Below are positions 18,181-27,025 of a DNA stretch of 55,899 nucleotides, piece by piece; the first letter of the stretch is position 1; every line of letters begins with the position of its first letter. Source of the stretch: Flaviflexus sp. (GTDB lineage Bacteria > Actinomycetota > Actinomycetes > Actinomycetales > Actinomycetaceae); the NCBI GenBank assembly GCA_030537635.1, contig JAUNVM010000003.1, forward strand, positions 1-55,899, in the 5' to 3' direction. A model generated the notes under the pieces. It made no database searches. It was given only the letters and a program-made list of their open reading frames with translations, and was not told the DNA's origin. The translations under genes and the position numbers were made by a program.

Positions 18181-18306
18181 TCCCGTCCGCCGATCAGCAC
18201 TAGTCGAGCGCCGGGCGGACCGACTGGGTTCTCAAGCCCGCCCAGGAGGAAACCATGGCCGGCCGCGCGCTGCGGAGCCGGCCTCACCAGACGCACCTGG
18301 GTGTGC

Positions 18307-19080
18307 CTAGGACTCGCCGGCCTCGAGCTGATTCTTGAGGGCGGTGAGCTCGGCCCCGCCGGACATGAGGGTGGTGAGACGGTCGAGGGTGATCTCGTCT
18401 TTGGCATATTCGCCAAGGCTGGCACCCCGGTTGAGAACGAGGAAGCGGTCGCCCACGAGGTAGGCGTGCTGGGGATTGTGGGTGATAAAGACGACGGCGA
18501 CGCCGCGGGCGCGGGCGGCCCGAATATTCTTCAAGACGACCCCGGACTGCTTAACCCCGAGCGCGGCGGTGGGCTCGTCGAGGATGAGGACGCGGGCGCC
18601 GCGGTAGATGGCGCGGGCAATGGCCACGGACTGGCGCTCCCCGCCGGACAGGGTGCCGACCGGCTGCTCGACGTCACGCAGGTCGATTCCCAGCATCGCC
18701 ATCTGCTCCGCCGTTTCCTTCTTCATCGTCGTGTGGCGCAAGGAGCCAAGCGGCCCGGTGAGCTCGGAGCCGAGGAAGAAGTTCCGCCACACGCTCATAA
18801 GCGGAACCATGGCGAGGTCCTGGTAGACGGTGGCGATACCGGCGGCGAGAGCCTCGTGCGGGGCGTGGAGGGTGCTCGGCTTGCCGTCAATGAGAAGGGC
18901 GCCCGAGTCGTGTGGGTGAACGCCTGAGAGGATCTTGATGAGGGTGGATTTGCCGGCGCCATTGTCGCCGAGCACGCAGGTGACCTGGCCGGGGATGACC
19001 TTGAGGGAGATTCCCGACAGCGCAATGACCGAGGCAAAAGTTTTACCAACCTCGCGCGCCTCCATGACAGGTTCAGTCAT
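18307..19080 (-). CDS. Sugar ABC transporter ATP-binding protein (FrcA-like)
   Basis: A 257-residue single-domain ABC ATPase: Walker A GDNGAGKSTLIK, Q-loop TVYQDLAMVP, signature LSGGERQS, Walker B VLILDEPTAALG, switch His ITHN. Single-domain length is typical of fructose-type (Frc) importers, whereas RbsA-type ATPases are duplicated. The start overlaps the permease stop (ATGA). It energises the adjacent permease on the cytoplasmic face. Confidence 0.92.
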   Translation of the reverse strand: MTEPVMEAREVGKTFASVIALSGISLKVIPGQVTCVLGDNGAGKSTLIKILSGVHPHDSGALLIDGKPSTLHAPHEALAAGIATVYQDLAMVPLMSVWRNFFLGSELTGPLGSLRHTTMKKETAEQMAMLGIDLRDVEQPVGTLSGGERQSVAIARAIYRGARVLILDEPTAALGVKQSGVVLKNIRAARARGVAVVFITHNPQHAYLVGDRFLVLNRGASLGEYAKDEITLDRLTTLMSGGAELTALKNQLEAGES

Positions 19081-20096
19081 TGCCGCACCCCCGCCTTCTT
19101 AGCCACCGACCAGTTGACGAGGACAGCGGCAAGCAGCATAACCCCGAGGAAGCTTTTCAGCCAGTTATTGTCCCATCCGGCATACACAATCCCCTGATAG
19201 GTCATGCCGTAGATAAGGGCGCCGAGCGCGGCGCCCAGGGCCGAGCCGAAGCCGCCGGTGAGCAGGCAGCCGCCAACCACGGCGCAAATGATGTAGATGA
19301 ATTCCTGGCCCACCCCGGTTGTCGCCTGGGCGGTGCCCACCTTGAACAGGGAGAGCATGCCGACCAGCCAGCCGGCGCCGGCGGTCGTCATGAACAGGCC
19401 GAGGAGGGTGCGAACATCGCGCACGCCAACCCCCCGGGCAGCATCCCGATTCCCGCCGACCGCGAAGATGTGATTGCCAAGCCGGGTGCGCTGGAGAACG
19501 TAGGTGGCAATCGCGGTGACGAGGAGGAACCAGATAACCGGGGCCTTGATGGTGAGCGAGCCGAAGACGAGCTCGGAACCGAACAGGGTGCGCACCTGGC
19601 CGAACTGGGGAAGATTCCCGGTGCCGGACAGGGCCACCGTCCCGGTGAGCATCTTCGTCACCGCGAGATTGGCGCCCTGGAGGATAAAGAAGGTGCCGAG
19701 GGTGACGATGAAGCTGGGCAGGCCCGTGCGCAGGACGAGGAAGCCGTTGAGGGCGCCAATGGTGAGGGCGAGGAGGAGGGCAAGAAGAACCGCCACCCAC
19801 AGGTTGACCCCGTAGGTGCCGGCGAGGATGCCGACGAAGAGCGCGGTCGTTCCCGTCATCACCCCCGCCGACAGGTCAAAGTGGCCGCCGATCATGAGCA
19901 GGGACACCGCCACCGCCATGATCCCAATCGTCGAGGACGATTCGAGCCAGGTCGAGATCCCGGCCGGGGAGGAGAAGGTGGGGGTGATGATCGCAAAGAA
20001 CAGGCACACCGTGATCGCGGCGATTCCCGCCCCCACCTCCGGTCGGCGCAGCACCACGGTGAAGACCGAGGACCGGCCGATCCGCTCGTCAGCCAC
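19077..20096 (-). CDS. Sugar ABC transporter permease (FrcC/RbsC-like)
   Basis: A 339-residue membrane protein of the RbsC/BPD_transp_2 family, with about 8-10 hydrophobic segments and the signature GGHFDLSAGVMTGTTALFVG and TRLGNHIFAVGGNRDAARGVG. It forms the membrane channel of the importer. The GTG start overlaps the stop of the binding-protein gene (TAGTG) and its own stop overlaps the ATPase gene, so the three genes form one operon. Confidence 0.92.
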   Translation of the reverse strand: MADERIGRSSVFTVVLRRPEVGAGIAAITVCLFFAIITPTFSSPAGISTWLESSSTIGIMAVAVSLLMIGGHFDLSAGVMTGTTALFVGILAGTYGVNLWVAVLLALLLALTIGALNGFLVLRTGLPSFIVTLGTFFILQGANLAVTKMLTGTVALSGTGNLPQFGQVRTLFGSELVFGSLTIKAPVIWFLLVTAIATYVLQRTRLGNHIFAVGGNRDAARGVGVRDVRTLLGLFMTTAGAGWLVGMLSLFKVGTAQATTGVGQEFIYIICAVVGGCLLTGGFGSALGAALGALIYGMTYQGIVYAGWDNNWLKSFLGVMLLAAVLVNWSVAKKAGVRQ

Positions 20097-21064
20097 TAGT
20101 GCTTGCCCCGTGTCGTCGCATCCGCAATGTCGGCGACATTATCCTTGGTGACGAGCATCGGGCCGGAGAACACCGGCTGCCCGCCGCCCACCTCCATGGC
20201 ATCAACGACCTTCTGGTGGAGGAAGACCACCGGGAGCCAGCCCTGGGCGTAGGGCTGCTGGTCGATGGCGAAGGCGAGCCGACCATCCTCAATGGCGGCC
20301 ACCACCTCGGCATCCATATCAATCCCGCCGATCATGGCCTCGGATCCGGCCTCCTCGATGGCACCGAGGGCGGCCGTGGTCACCGAGCCGTTGAGCGTGA
20401 ACACCGCGTCGATATCCGGCTCGGACTGAAGCTTGGCCGCGATCGTGTTCTGCACGGACGTGAGGTCGGCAATGTCAACCTGGAGGGTCTCAAACTCGCC
20501 ACCGAAGGCCTCCTCCGCCCCCGAGCAGCGCTCCTCCTGGCCGATGTTGCCAGCCTCGTGTATGACGCACACCATCTTGGTCTTGCCAGCCTTCGCGAAT
20601 TCCTCGCCCGCGGCCTTGCCGGCCAGGGATTCGCTCTGGCCCACGTGGGTCATCGCCCCGAATTCCTGGGAGTAGTCGATGCCGGAGTTGATGGTGATGA
20701 CGGGAATCCCGGCCGCCACGGCCTCCTTGACCGCCTCCTCCAGGCCATCGGGATTGGCCATGGAAATGATGAGACCATCGACGTCCTGGGCAATGGCATT
20801 GGAAATGAGGATGGACTGCTGGGCCGGATCCGGATCCGCCTGATAGGTGAGCTCCACCCCCATGACCTCGGCAGCATCCTCTCCGCCCGATTTCACAATG
20901 TCCCAAAAGGCATCGCCCGGTGCGGAGTGGGTGACCATGGCGAAGGTGAGATCGCTCCCGCCACCTTCGCCGGCCTCGTTCTTCTCGCTCCCACCATCAT
21001 CGGCGGAGCATCCTGACAGCAACAGCGCCGCAGCCGCGGCGGCCGCAATAAACCTGCGACGCAT
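20096..21064 (-). CDS. Sugar ABC transporter substrate-binding lipoprotein (FrcB/RbsB-like)
   Basis: A 322-residue periplasmic-binding-protein type 1 protein with a lipoprotein signal (LLLSGCSADD, lipidated Cys at about residue 19) followed by a Gly/Ser/Glu linker. LTFAMVTHSAPGDAFWDIVK and DGLIISMANPDGL are typical of ribose/fructose-type binding proteins. AAGGAGG precedes the ATG. It is the first and usually most expressed gene of the operon. The actual sugar is not predictable here. Confidence 0.92.
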   Translation of the reverse strand: MRRRFIAAAAAAALLLSGCSADDGGSEKNEAGEGGGSDLTFAMVTHSAPGDAFWDIVKSGGEDAAEVMGVELTYQADPDPAQQSILISNAIAQDVDGLIISMANPDGLEEAVKEAVAAGIPVITINSGIDYSQEFGAMTHVGQSESLAGKAAGEEFAKAGKTKMVCVIHEAGNIGQEERCSGAEEAFGGEFETLQVDIADLTSVQNTIAAKLQSEPDIDAVFTLNGSVTTAALGAIEEAGSEAMIGGIDMDAEVVAAIEDGRLAFAIDQQPYAQGWLPVVFLHQKVVDAMEVGGGQPVFSGPMLVTKDNVADIADATTRGKH

Positions 21065-21279
21065 ATGTCCTCCTTAGGTGACGTACGAGGAATATCCCCG
21101 CTCCGCCATGACACACAGATTAGCGCGTCGGCGGCCCGGCCGCCCACCAATTCTTGGACAGGCAAGTATCCGGATTCTCCCACCCATCCCACCCCGCGCA
21201 CCCCATCACGCACGGAAGGCGGTGTGACCAGCGGAACTTCGCTTGACGTTGCGCTCGAAAGCCCGGAGATCGACACTAG

Positions 21280-21300
21280 ATACCAGCGGTATTGAATACC
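21280..21300 (+). promoter_or_regulatory. Inverted repeat upstream of tetR, candidate self-operator
   Basis: ATACC-AGC-GGTAT (21280-21292) is a perfect 5-bp inverted repeat, followed at 21296 by a second ATACC half-site. It lies 18-38 bp before the TetR start codon, where TetR regulators usually bind to repress themselves and the downstream transporter genes. Confidence 0.5.
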
Positions 21301-21317
21301 GGTGGAATCGAGGAATG

Positions 21318-21911
21318 ATGTCACGACCCAAGAAGCATGATGTACGCAAGGCGATTGTGGCGGCGGCGGTGCGCGAGTTCACCGCCCACGGCTACATTCA
21401 CGCCTCGCTGAGCACAATCGCTGAACGCGCGGGTTACACAAAGGGTGCCGTCTATTCGAACTTCTCCTCAAAGCCCGAGCTGTTCGTCACCGCCTGCGAG
21501 ACCCGGCTGGATCGCGAACGCACACTCCTTCTCGACCCGATCGCGCAAACGCTCGCCGAGATCGAGGGGGCGGAGGAATTGGCCGAGCGCCTGTCGACCG
21601 AGATTGCCCGAGTGCTCACCGAGCTTGCTCCCTGGCAGATCGCGGTCGATGAGTTCCGGGCCCTCGCTCGGACCGACAAGCGGGCCTCGGCCGCCTATGA
21701 GCAGCTCATGTCGGGCCGGATTGCCATCATTGCCGATGCGTGCTCGCTGCACCGGCTCACCCAGGGCCGCGAGCGCGCTGATATCGAGGCCTTCGCCCGG
21801 GGCCTGTTTGCCCTCATCAACACCCTGTGCCTGGAGACGCTGGCCGTGCCGGCAGATCCGCAAGCCAATCGGCAGGCACTGCGCTTCTTCCTGGAGGGAT
21901 TCTTCTCATGA
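21318..21911 (+). CDS. TetR-family transcriptional regulator
   Basis: A 197-residue regulator with an N-terminal helix-turn-helix (IVAAAVREFTAHGYIHASLSTIAERAGYTKGAVYSNFSSK, residues about 12-52) and a ligand-binding C-terminal half. GAGG lies 4 nt before the ATG at 21318; an in-frame ATG at 21315 is nearly as good. It overlaps the ABC ATPase gene by 4 bp and probably represses the three-gene operon. Confidence 0.9.
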   Translation: MSRPKKHDVRKAIVAAAVREFTAHGYIHASLSTIAERAGYTKGAVYSNFSSKPELFVTACETRLDRERTLLLDPIAQTLAEIEGAEELAERLSTEIARVLTELAPWQIAVDEFRALARTDKRASAAYEQLMSGRIAIIADACSLHRLTQGRERADIEAFARGLFALINTLCLETLAVPADPQANRQALRFFLEGFFS

Positions 21912-22936
21912 CCACTCATCCACGACACCTCGATCAGCCCGAGCACCTCGACGGGACCCACAATCTCGATGAGCCCGAGCGGACCTTCCAGTCCGATGAG
22001 CCCATCGATCCGGCGGACATGCCGGTGCGACAGTATGACGCACCGGAGTATCCGGCCGAGCAGCACCCGGCGGCAGATGATCAGGCCGAGCGCTACCGCG
22101 CCGACCGGTCGGACATGCCGGCCAGTCAGCATCACGATGATCCGGGGATCGGGCCGGTGCTGTCGGCCCGCCACCTCATTGCCTCCGGGCCGCGCGGCAC
22201 CGTGTTCGGGCCGCTCGACCTGGATCTCATGCCCGGGGAGCTGTGCCTCGTGCACGGGGATGCTGGGTCGGGCAAGTCCTCCCTCCTGCTCGCGCTCACC
22301 GCCCGGTTCCGCAAGGTGAGCGGCGCATTGGAGATCGCCGGCATCGACGCCATGGCGGACCCGTATGCGGCGATGGCGGAAGCCTCGGTAGCCCGGCTGG
22401 GCGAATACGTGGTTCCCGAGGACCGGCTGACGGTTGGCGAATCCATTGCCGAGCGCGCCTTCCAGGACGGCATCTCCGTGCGGGAGGCTCGGCAGCGGGC
22501 CGCGGAGATTGAGGAGTATCTCGGCTACCGGGTGGAGCGGGATATTGAGATGCAGGACCTGGATCCGGTGGTGCGCTCGGTGGTCACCTGCGCGCTTGCC
22601 ATGCTCCGCCCCACCCACATTGTTGCCATTGACGACGTCGATCTCGTCGTGCCGCATTCCCTGCAGCCCACCATGTTTGAGGCATTGCACAAGCTGGCTA
22701 CCTTCGGCCGCTGCGCGATTATCGCCACCGCGATTGACGCGGATACTGCACCGGCCGGCTCGCTGCGGATCCGGCTCGCCGGGCGCACCGCTCCGCACGC
22801 CCACCCCATCGATGCCTCGGATGCTGTTGAGCGGGTTGAGTCCGATCCGGAGGTGGCCCCACCGCTTGATGATGACGAGCTTCAGCCCACCCGGGTGGGC
22901 GCCGAGCACGAGGAAGAGGAAGGTGCAGATCGGTGA
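21908..22936 (+). CDS. Atypical ABC-type ATPase with long acidic N-terminal tail
   Basis: A 342-residue protein. Residues 1-85 are low-complexity, rich in Asp, Glu, Pro and His. An ABC domain follows, with Walker A HGDAGSGKSS and a Walker-B-like HIVAIDDVD. The signature LSGGQ is not recognisable (the region reads MQDLDPVVRSVV), and the usual catalytic Glu after Walker B is Asp. It is encoded between TetR and a YhgE protein with overlaps on both sides, so it probably powers or regulates that membrane protein. It may hydrolyse ATP poorly. Confidence 0.75.
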   Translation: MTTHPRHLDQPEHLDGTHNLDEPERTFQSDEPIDPADMPVRQYDAPEYPAEQHPAADDQAERYRADRSDMPASQHHDDPGIGPVLSARHLIASGPRGTVFGPLDLDLMPGELCLVHGDAGSGKSSLLLALTARFRKVSGALEIAGIDAMADPYAAMAEASVARLGEYVVPEDRLTVGESIAERAFQDGISVREARQRAAEIEEYLGYRVERDIEMQDLDPVVRSVVTCALAMLRPTHIVAIDDVDLVVPHSLQPTMFEALHKLATFGRCAIIATAIDADTAPAGSLRIRLAGRTAPHAHPIDASDAVERVESDPEVAPPLDDDELQPTRVGAEHEEEEGADR

Positions 22937-25104
22937 ATAATCCCATTCGTTTTGAGTTCAAGAGATTCAAGGGCCTGCCGCTCATCGCCCTGCTGTTTAT
23001 CTGCTTCATGCCGCTCATCTACGGCGGAATCTACCTCCACGCCAACTGGGATCTCTACGATCACATCGACTCGGTCAAGGTGGCCGTCGTCAACCACGAC
23101 GAGCCCACCACCTTCGAGGGAAATGAGATTAACGCGGGGGCTGAATTTGAACAGGCACTCGCCGAGTCAGCCACCTTCGACTGGCAGTTCCTCGGGGAGG
23201 ATGATGCCGGGGCGGAGCAGGGCCTCAGGGACGGGGACTACTACATGGTGGTGACCGTGCCGGAGAACTTCTCCGCCAACCTCGTCTCGGCCGGCACCTT
23301 TCATCCCGAGCGCGCCACCATCACCCTGCACCGCGATGATGCCAATGGCTTCATCATTGGCACGCTCACCGGCAAGGCCGATGACACGCTCAGTAAGATT
23401 CTCGATTCCACAGTGTCCGAGGCCTACTTCCGGGCCCTGTTCACCAACGTCGATGAGATCAAGAATCAGCTGACCGAGGCCGCCGACGGCTCCGCCGAAC
23501 TTGACGCGTCCCTCGCCCGGGTGGCCGACGGGGTGGCCGAGCTCAATGCGGGGGTCACCGAGATTGACGTTGACGGCCTTACCGAACAGATCGCCACGCT
23601 CAACAATGCCTTGGGGGACGTGGATGCCGGCGCCTCCGGCCTCATTGGGGCCGCCGGCCAGCTGCGCGATGCTGGGCGGGGACTATCCGGCGCGGGGGCG
23701 GCGGTTGCCACCGGCCTCGCCGGTATCGACAATGCCTTCGCCCCGATCTCCCACTTCCTCAACACCCGCCTGCCCGAGCTCTCCGATTCCGCAATCGACC
23801 TTGCCGACCTCACCGCCGAGCTCGTTGGTGATGGGGATGGCTCGATCGTGGCGGATGCCGGGGCGCACCTGTCCGCCACCCGGGAGCTGCTCGGGGAGTT
23901 GCGGGCCAATCCGGAGGTGGCCTCCGATCCCGAATGGCTCGCGCAGCTCGACCGGGAGCTCGCCGCGGCCACCGACGCGCACGCCGAGATCAGCTCTAAA
24001 CTCGGCACCCAAGCCTCGATCAGCGCCCAGCTCACCACCGGGCTTGACCCCACCCTGCTCAAGGCTTCCGCCAACGCCCTCAACGCCGCCCGGGGCACCC
24101 TGTCCGGGGTCTCAACCAACCTGTCCGAAGCCGCCAGCAGCCTCAACAGCGGGCTGGACGCGACGGATGCTCAGCTCTCCCAGCTCTCCGGGGCGTTAAC
24201 ACATCTGCGCTCCACGAGCGCCGACATGCTCGCCCAGGGCCCCGCGCTCGGCCAGAAACTCATCAATCTCAGCGATGCGGTCGGCAGCCTCAACACCGCC
24301 ATGCCCCAGCTCGCGGATGGTGCGCACGAACTAGCCACCGGCCTGCGGGAGGGGGCGGACGCACTGCCGGACCTCACGGAGGATGAACGCTCGACGCTAT
24401 CCCAGGTCATGTCGAGCCCGGTCGACGTCACCCAGGTGGTGAGCAATGACGCGCAGTATTACGGCCGCGGCCTCGCTCCCATGTTCCTCTCCATCGCCCT
24501 GTGGGTCGCCTCAATCTCCACCTTCCTCGTCGTGCGCACGGTCTCCGGCCGGGCACTCGTCGGACGGGCCAGCGCCCTGCGGGCGGCCCTCGGCGGATTC
24601 GGCGCCGTGGGCACCCTCGCCCTCACCGGCGCCACCCTCCTCGGCGTGGGCTGCTGGGCCCTGCTCGGACTCAATCCGGTCCACCCCTGGCTGTTCTTCC
24701 TCCTGCTCTACGTAGCCTCCCTGGCCTTCATGGCGCTCGGCTACTGCGTACGCCTCGCCATCGGCTCCCCGCAGACCGCGATCTTCCTCATCGCCCTCAT
24801 CGTCCAGCTACCCGCCTGCGGAGGCACCTTCCCCATCGACATGCTCGACCCCGTCTACCGCACCATCGGGGCCATCGCCCCCATGCGCTATTCGGTTGAC
24901 GCCTTCCGCGTCGCCATCTCCGGCGGCAATGCCGCCACCTACTGGGGTTCCCTCGCGATTCTCGGCGTCATCCTCACGACGTCACTCGCCGCCACCTGGT
25001 GGCTCGTCCACCGCCGGCGCCGCTTCCGCATGAGGGACCTGCACCCGCCCATGGTCACCTCCTCCTCCACCTCGGACAACGCGTTCGCGGTCAAGCCCCG
25101 CTAA
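22933..25104 (+). CDS. YhgE/Pip family membrane protein
   Basis: A 723-residue protein with one N-terminal transmembrane helix (PLIALLFICFMPLIYGGIYL, residues about 15-35), a large extracellular region (about 40-510) and a C-terminal block of about five helices ending in a basic tail. The start FEFKRFKG and KVAVVNHDEP is the YhgE/Pip N-terminal signature. The extracellular part has repeated LxxGxxxL and aspartate-rich helical words suggesting a long coiled coil. Relatives are linked to phage infection, ESX-like secretion or ABC-2 export. The start is a GTG overlapping the ATPase stop. Confidence 0.85.
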   Translation: MNNPIRFEFKRFKGLPLIALLFICFMPLIYGGIYLHANWDLYDHIDSVKVAVVNHDEPTTFEGNEINAGAEFEQALAESATFDWQFLGEDDAGAEQGLRDGDYYMVVTVPENFSANLVSAGTFHPERATITLHRDDANGFIIGTLTGKADDTLSKILDSTVSEAYFRALFTNVDEIKNQLTEAADGSAELDASLARVADGVAELNAGVTEIDVDGLTEQIATLNNALGDVDAGASGLIGAAGQLRDAGRGLSGAGAAVATGLAGIDNAFAPISHFLNTRLPELSDSAIDLADLTAELVGDGDGSIVADAGAHLSATRELLGELRANPEVASDPEWLAQLDRELAAATDAHAEISSKLGTQASISAQLTTGLDPTLLKASANALNAARGTLSGVSTNLSEAASSLNSGLDATDAQLSQLSGALTHLRSTSADMLAQGPALGQKLINLSDAVGSLNTAMPQLADGAHELATGLREGADALPDLTEDERSTLSQVMSSPVDVTQVVSNDAQYYGRGLAPMFLSIALWVASISTFLVVRTVSGRALVGRASALRAALGGFGAVGTLALTGATLLGVGCWALLGLNPVHPWLFFLLLYVASLAFMALGYCVRLAIGSPQTAIFLIALIVQLPACGGTFPIDMLDPVYRTIGAIAPMRYSVDAFRVAISGGNAATYWGSLAILGVILTTSLAATWWLVHRRRRFRMRDLHPPMVTSSSTSDNAFAVKPR

Positions 25105-25118
25105 GCGCGCTCCCCTCC

Positions 25119-25145
25119 GCCCCGGGCCGGATTTCGGTCCGGGGC
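25119..25145 (+). terminator. Terminator of the tetR-ABC-yhgE operon
   Basis: GCCCCGGGCC / GGTCCGGGGC (one G-T pair) with a 7-base loop, 14 bp after the yhgE stop. Confidence 0.6.
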
Positions 25146-25327
25146 AGAGCCGGGTGGGATCTGTGCGCGGCATCCACCGAGCCGTGGGCGGCCCCGGCCG
25201 AGCTGGCGGCAGGATATCGCCCATCCGGGCGCGGAGCTTGGGCCACTCGGGGGATAACGGAGGAGCGCAACCAGCGCCGAGAATGAGGGAGACCACAGAG
25301 CATTGGGAAGACAACAGCCTTCTGGTA

Positions 25328-25357
25328 TTGAAAACCGTTATCGTTATTGGGTACTCT
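25328..25357 (+). promoter_or_regulatory. aztD promoter overlapped by a Zur-like box
   Basis: TTGAAA (25328-25333), 18 bp, TACTCT (25352-25357), then 7 nt to the ATG, so the mRNA is probably leaderless. Between the boxes, 25331-25348 (AAAACCGTTATCGTTATT) matches its own reverse complement at 13 of 18 positions and resembles the AT-rich palindromes bound by the zinc repressor Zur. Bound repressor would block both promoter elements. Confidence 0.55.
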
Positions 25358-25364
25358 GGCACCC

Positions 25365-26873
25365 ATGACGATACGACATACTCAGCGCACCCCTCGTCGA
25401 CTGCTTGCCGCACTTACCGGCGGCCTCGCCCTCGTGGCGGCGGGCTGTTCAGCTTCCGACGAGCCCTCACCGAGCCCCACCGAGCAGGCCGAGGAGCACG
25501 AGCACGGTGACCATGACGAGAGCGAGCACGATCACGAACACGATCACGAGCACGGCGTGACGGCCGGATCACTCACCGAGGTGGCCGGGATTGATCCGCG
25601 CCTTGTTCTCACCTTTGATGGCGGAATCATGGTGGTCGACACCGCCAAGCGGGAGGTCATCTCCACCATCAACCAGGATGGCTTCCTTCGCCTGGATGAG
25701 GCCGGGGATGGGCGACACCTGTTTGTTGCTAATGGCAACTCCTTCACGCTGCTCGATGCCGGGATCACGGAGATGCCGCACGGGGACCACAGCCACTACT
25801 TTGCGGGAGGTCCAACGCTCACCGACGTCACCTATCCCGCCATCCGCTCCGGTCACGTGGTGAGCAATGCGGGCTTGACCGCCCTCTTCGATGACGGAGC
25901 GGGCCAGGCAACGGTGGTGCACGCCGGAGACCTCCATGACGGCACGAAGCCCGCGCACGAGCACGTGGTCAAGGCCCAGCACCCGCATCACGGCGTCGCG
26001 GTACCGATGCGCAATCACCAGCTCCTCATGTCCGTGGGAACCGAGGATGAGCGAACCGGGGTTCAACTTCTCGATATGGATGGCGACGTGCTCGATTCCT
26101 CCGATGAATGCCCCGGAATCCACGGCGCCGCCGTGGCCGGTGAGGACGGCACCGCGGTCGGCTTCGGCTGTTCCGGAGGCCCGGTCGTCTTCGCCAAGGG
26201 CGCCTTCCACAAGATCGCCGCCGAGGGGCGCAGCAGCGGCCTTTATGGTTCGCCCGCCTCACCGGTGATTCTCGCCAACTACACGGTCGGTGAGGAGCCG
26301 AGCACCGAGGTTGCTCTTATTGACACTGATGCGCTCACCCTCACCACCGTCGACCTGGGAGAGACCTACGGGTGGACCTCCTTCGCCCGCGGCCATGACG
26401 GCGACGGCCTCGTCCTCACCCACGACGGCAAGCTCCAGGTCATCGACGTGGACACGGGCAAGGTCACCGCCGCCATCCCCGTCACGGGTACCTGGGCGGA
26501 GAAGGATGACTGGCAGGAGCCCAACAACACCGTGGTTGCCGACGGCCCCATCGCCTACGTCACCGAGGTCGCCACAAAGCAGCTCCACCTCGTCGATCTC
26601 ACCAAGGGAGAGGTTGTCGAGACAATCGACCTACCCGAGGTCCCCAACGCCGTCGCCGTCATCACCGGCATGGTTCCCGCATCCGTCACGCTCGACCACG
26701 ACGACCACGATGACCTGGACGACCATGATCATGAGCATGGTCATGACGAGCACGGCGACCATGAGGAGCGCAGTGTCCACGAGGAGCACGGGGATCTAGA
26801 TGATCATGGGGACCATGACGGCCACGAGCATGGCGATCATGACCACGACGGAGAAGGCGACGCCAAGCACTAA
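25365..26873 (+). CDS. aztD: AztD-like zinc-binding propeller lipoprotein
   Basis: A 502-residue exported protein. A signal peptide ends in the lipobox LVAAGCSAS. A His/Asp/Glu-rich stretch follows (about residues 36-60, repeated HDHEH), then a propeller domain (about 65-425) with a GDHSHYFAGGPTL segment, then a second His/Asp/Glu-rich tail of about 60 residues. This matches the AztD family, periplasmic metallochaperones that deliver zinc to the binding protein AztC of the AztABCD importer. No aztABC genes are adjacent. The Zur-like box upstream fits a zinc-starvation gene. The His-rich C-terminal tail is longer than I would expect for AztD. Confidence 0.75.
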   Translation: MTIRHTQRTPRRLLAALTGGLALVAAGCSASDEPSPSPTEQAEEHEHGDHDESEHDHEHDHEHGVTAGSLTEVAGIDPRLVLTFDGGIMVVDTAKREVISTINQDGFLRLDEAGDGRHLFVANGNSFTLLDAGITEMPHGDHSHYFAGGPTLTDVTYPAIRSGHVVSNAGLTALFDDGAGQATVVHAGDLHDGTKPAHEHVVKAQHPHHGVAVPMRNHQLLMSVGTEDERTGVQLLDMDGDVLDSSDECPGIHGAAVAGEDGTAVGFGCSGGPVVFAKGAFHKIAAEGRSSGLYGSPASPVILANYTVGEEPSTEVALIDTDALTLTTVDLGETYGWTSFARGHDGDGLVLTHDGKLQVIDVDTGKVTAAIPVTGTWAEKDDWQEPNNTVVADGPIAYVTEVATKQLHLVDLTKGEVVETIDLPEVPNAVAVITGMVPASVTLDHDDHDDLDDHDHEHGHDEHGDHEERSVHEEHGDLDDHGDHDGHEHGDHDHDGEGDAKH

Positions 26874-26896
26874 ACACCCCTCAGCGACTCCCTCAC

Positions 26897-26930
26897 AGGT
26901 GTGCACCCGGGATACCTCGGGTGCACACCT
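26897..26930 (+). terminator. aztD terminator hairpin
   Basis: A perfect 13-bp inverted repeat (AGGTGTGCACCCG and its complement) with an 8-base loop, 24 bp after the aztD stop. Confidence 0.7.
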
Positions 26931-26945
26931 ATCTTCGCGATTCGC

Positions 26946-26974
26946 TTGACCCTGGCGAATCGGCTTTCTAAAGT
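26946..26974 (+). promoter_or_regulatory. Sigma-70-type promoter of the DUF1295 gene
   Basis: TTGACC, 17 bp, TAAAGT: close to consensus with ideal spacing. The ATG lies 51 bp downstream behind a GAGAGGAAG ribosome-binding site. Confidence 0.75.
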
Positions 26975-27025
26975 GTGGGCAGGTGGTGCACCGCCACCTA
27001 CCTCCACCAAGAGAGGAAGCTCCAC

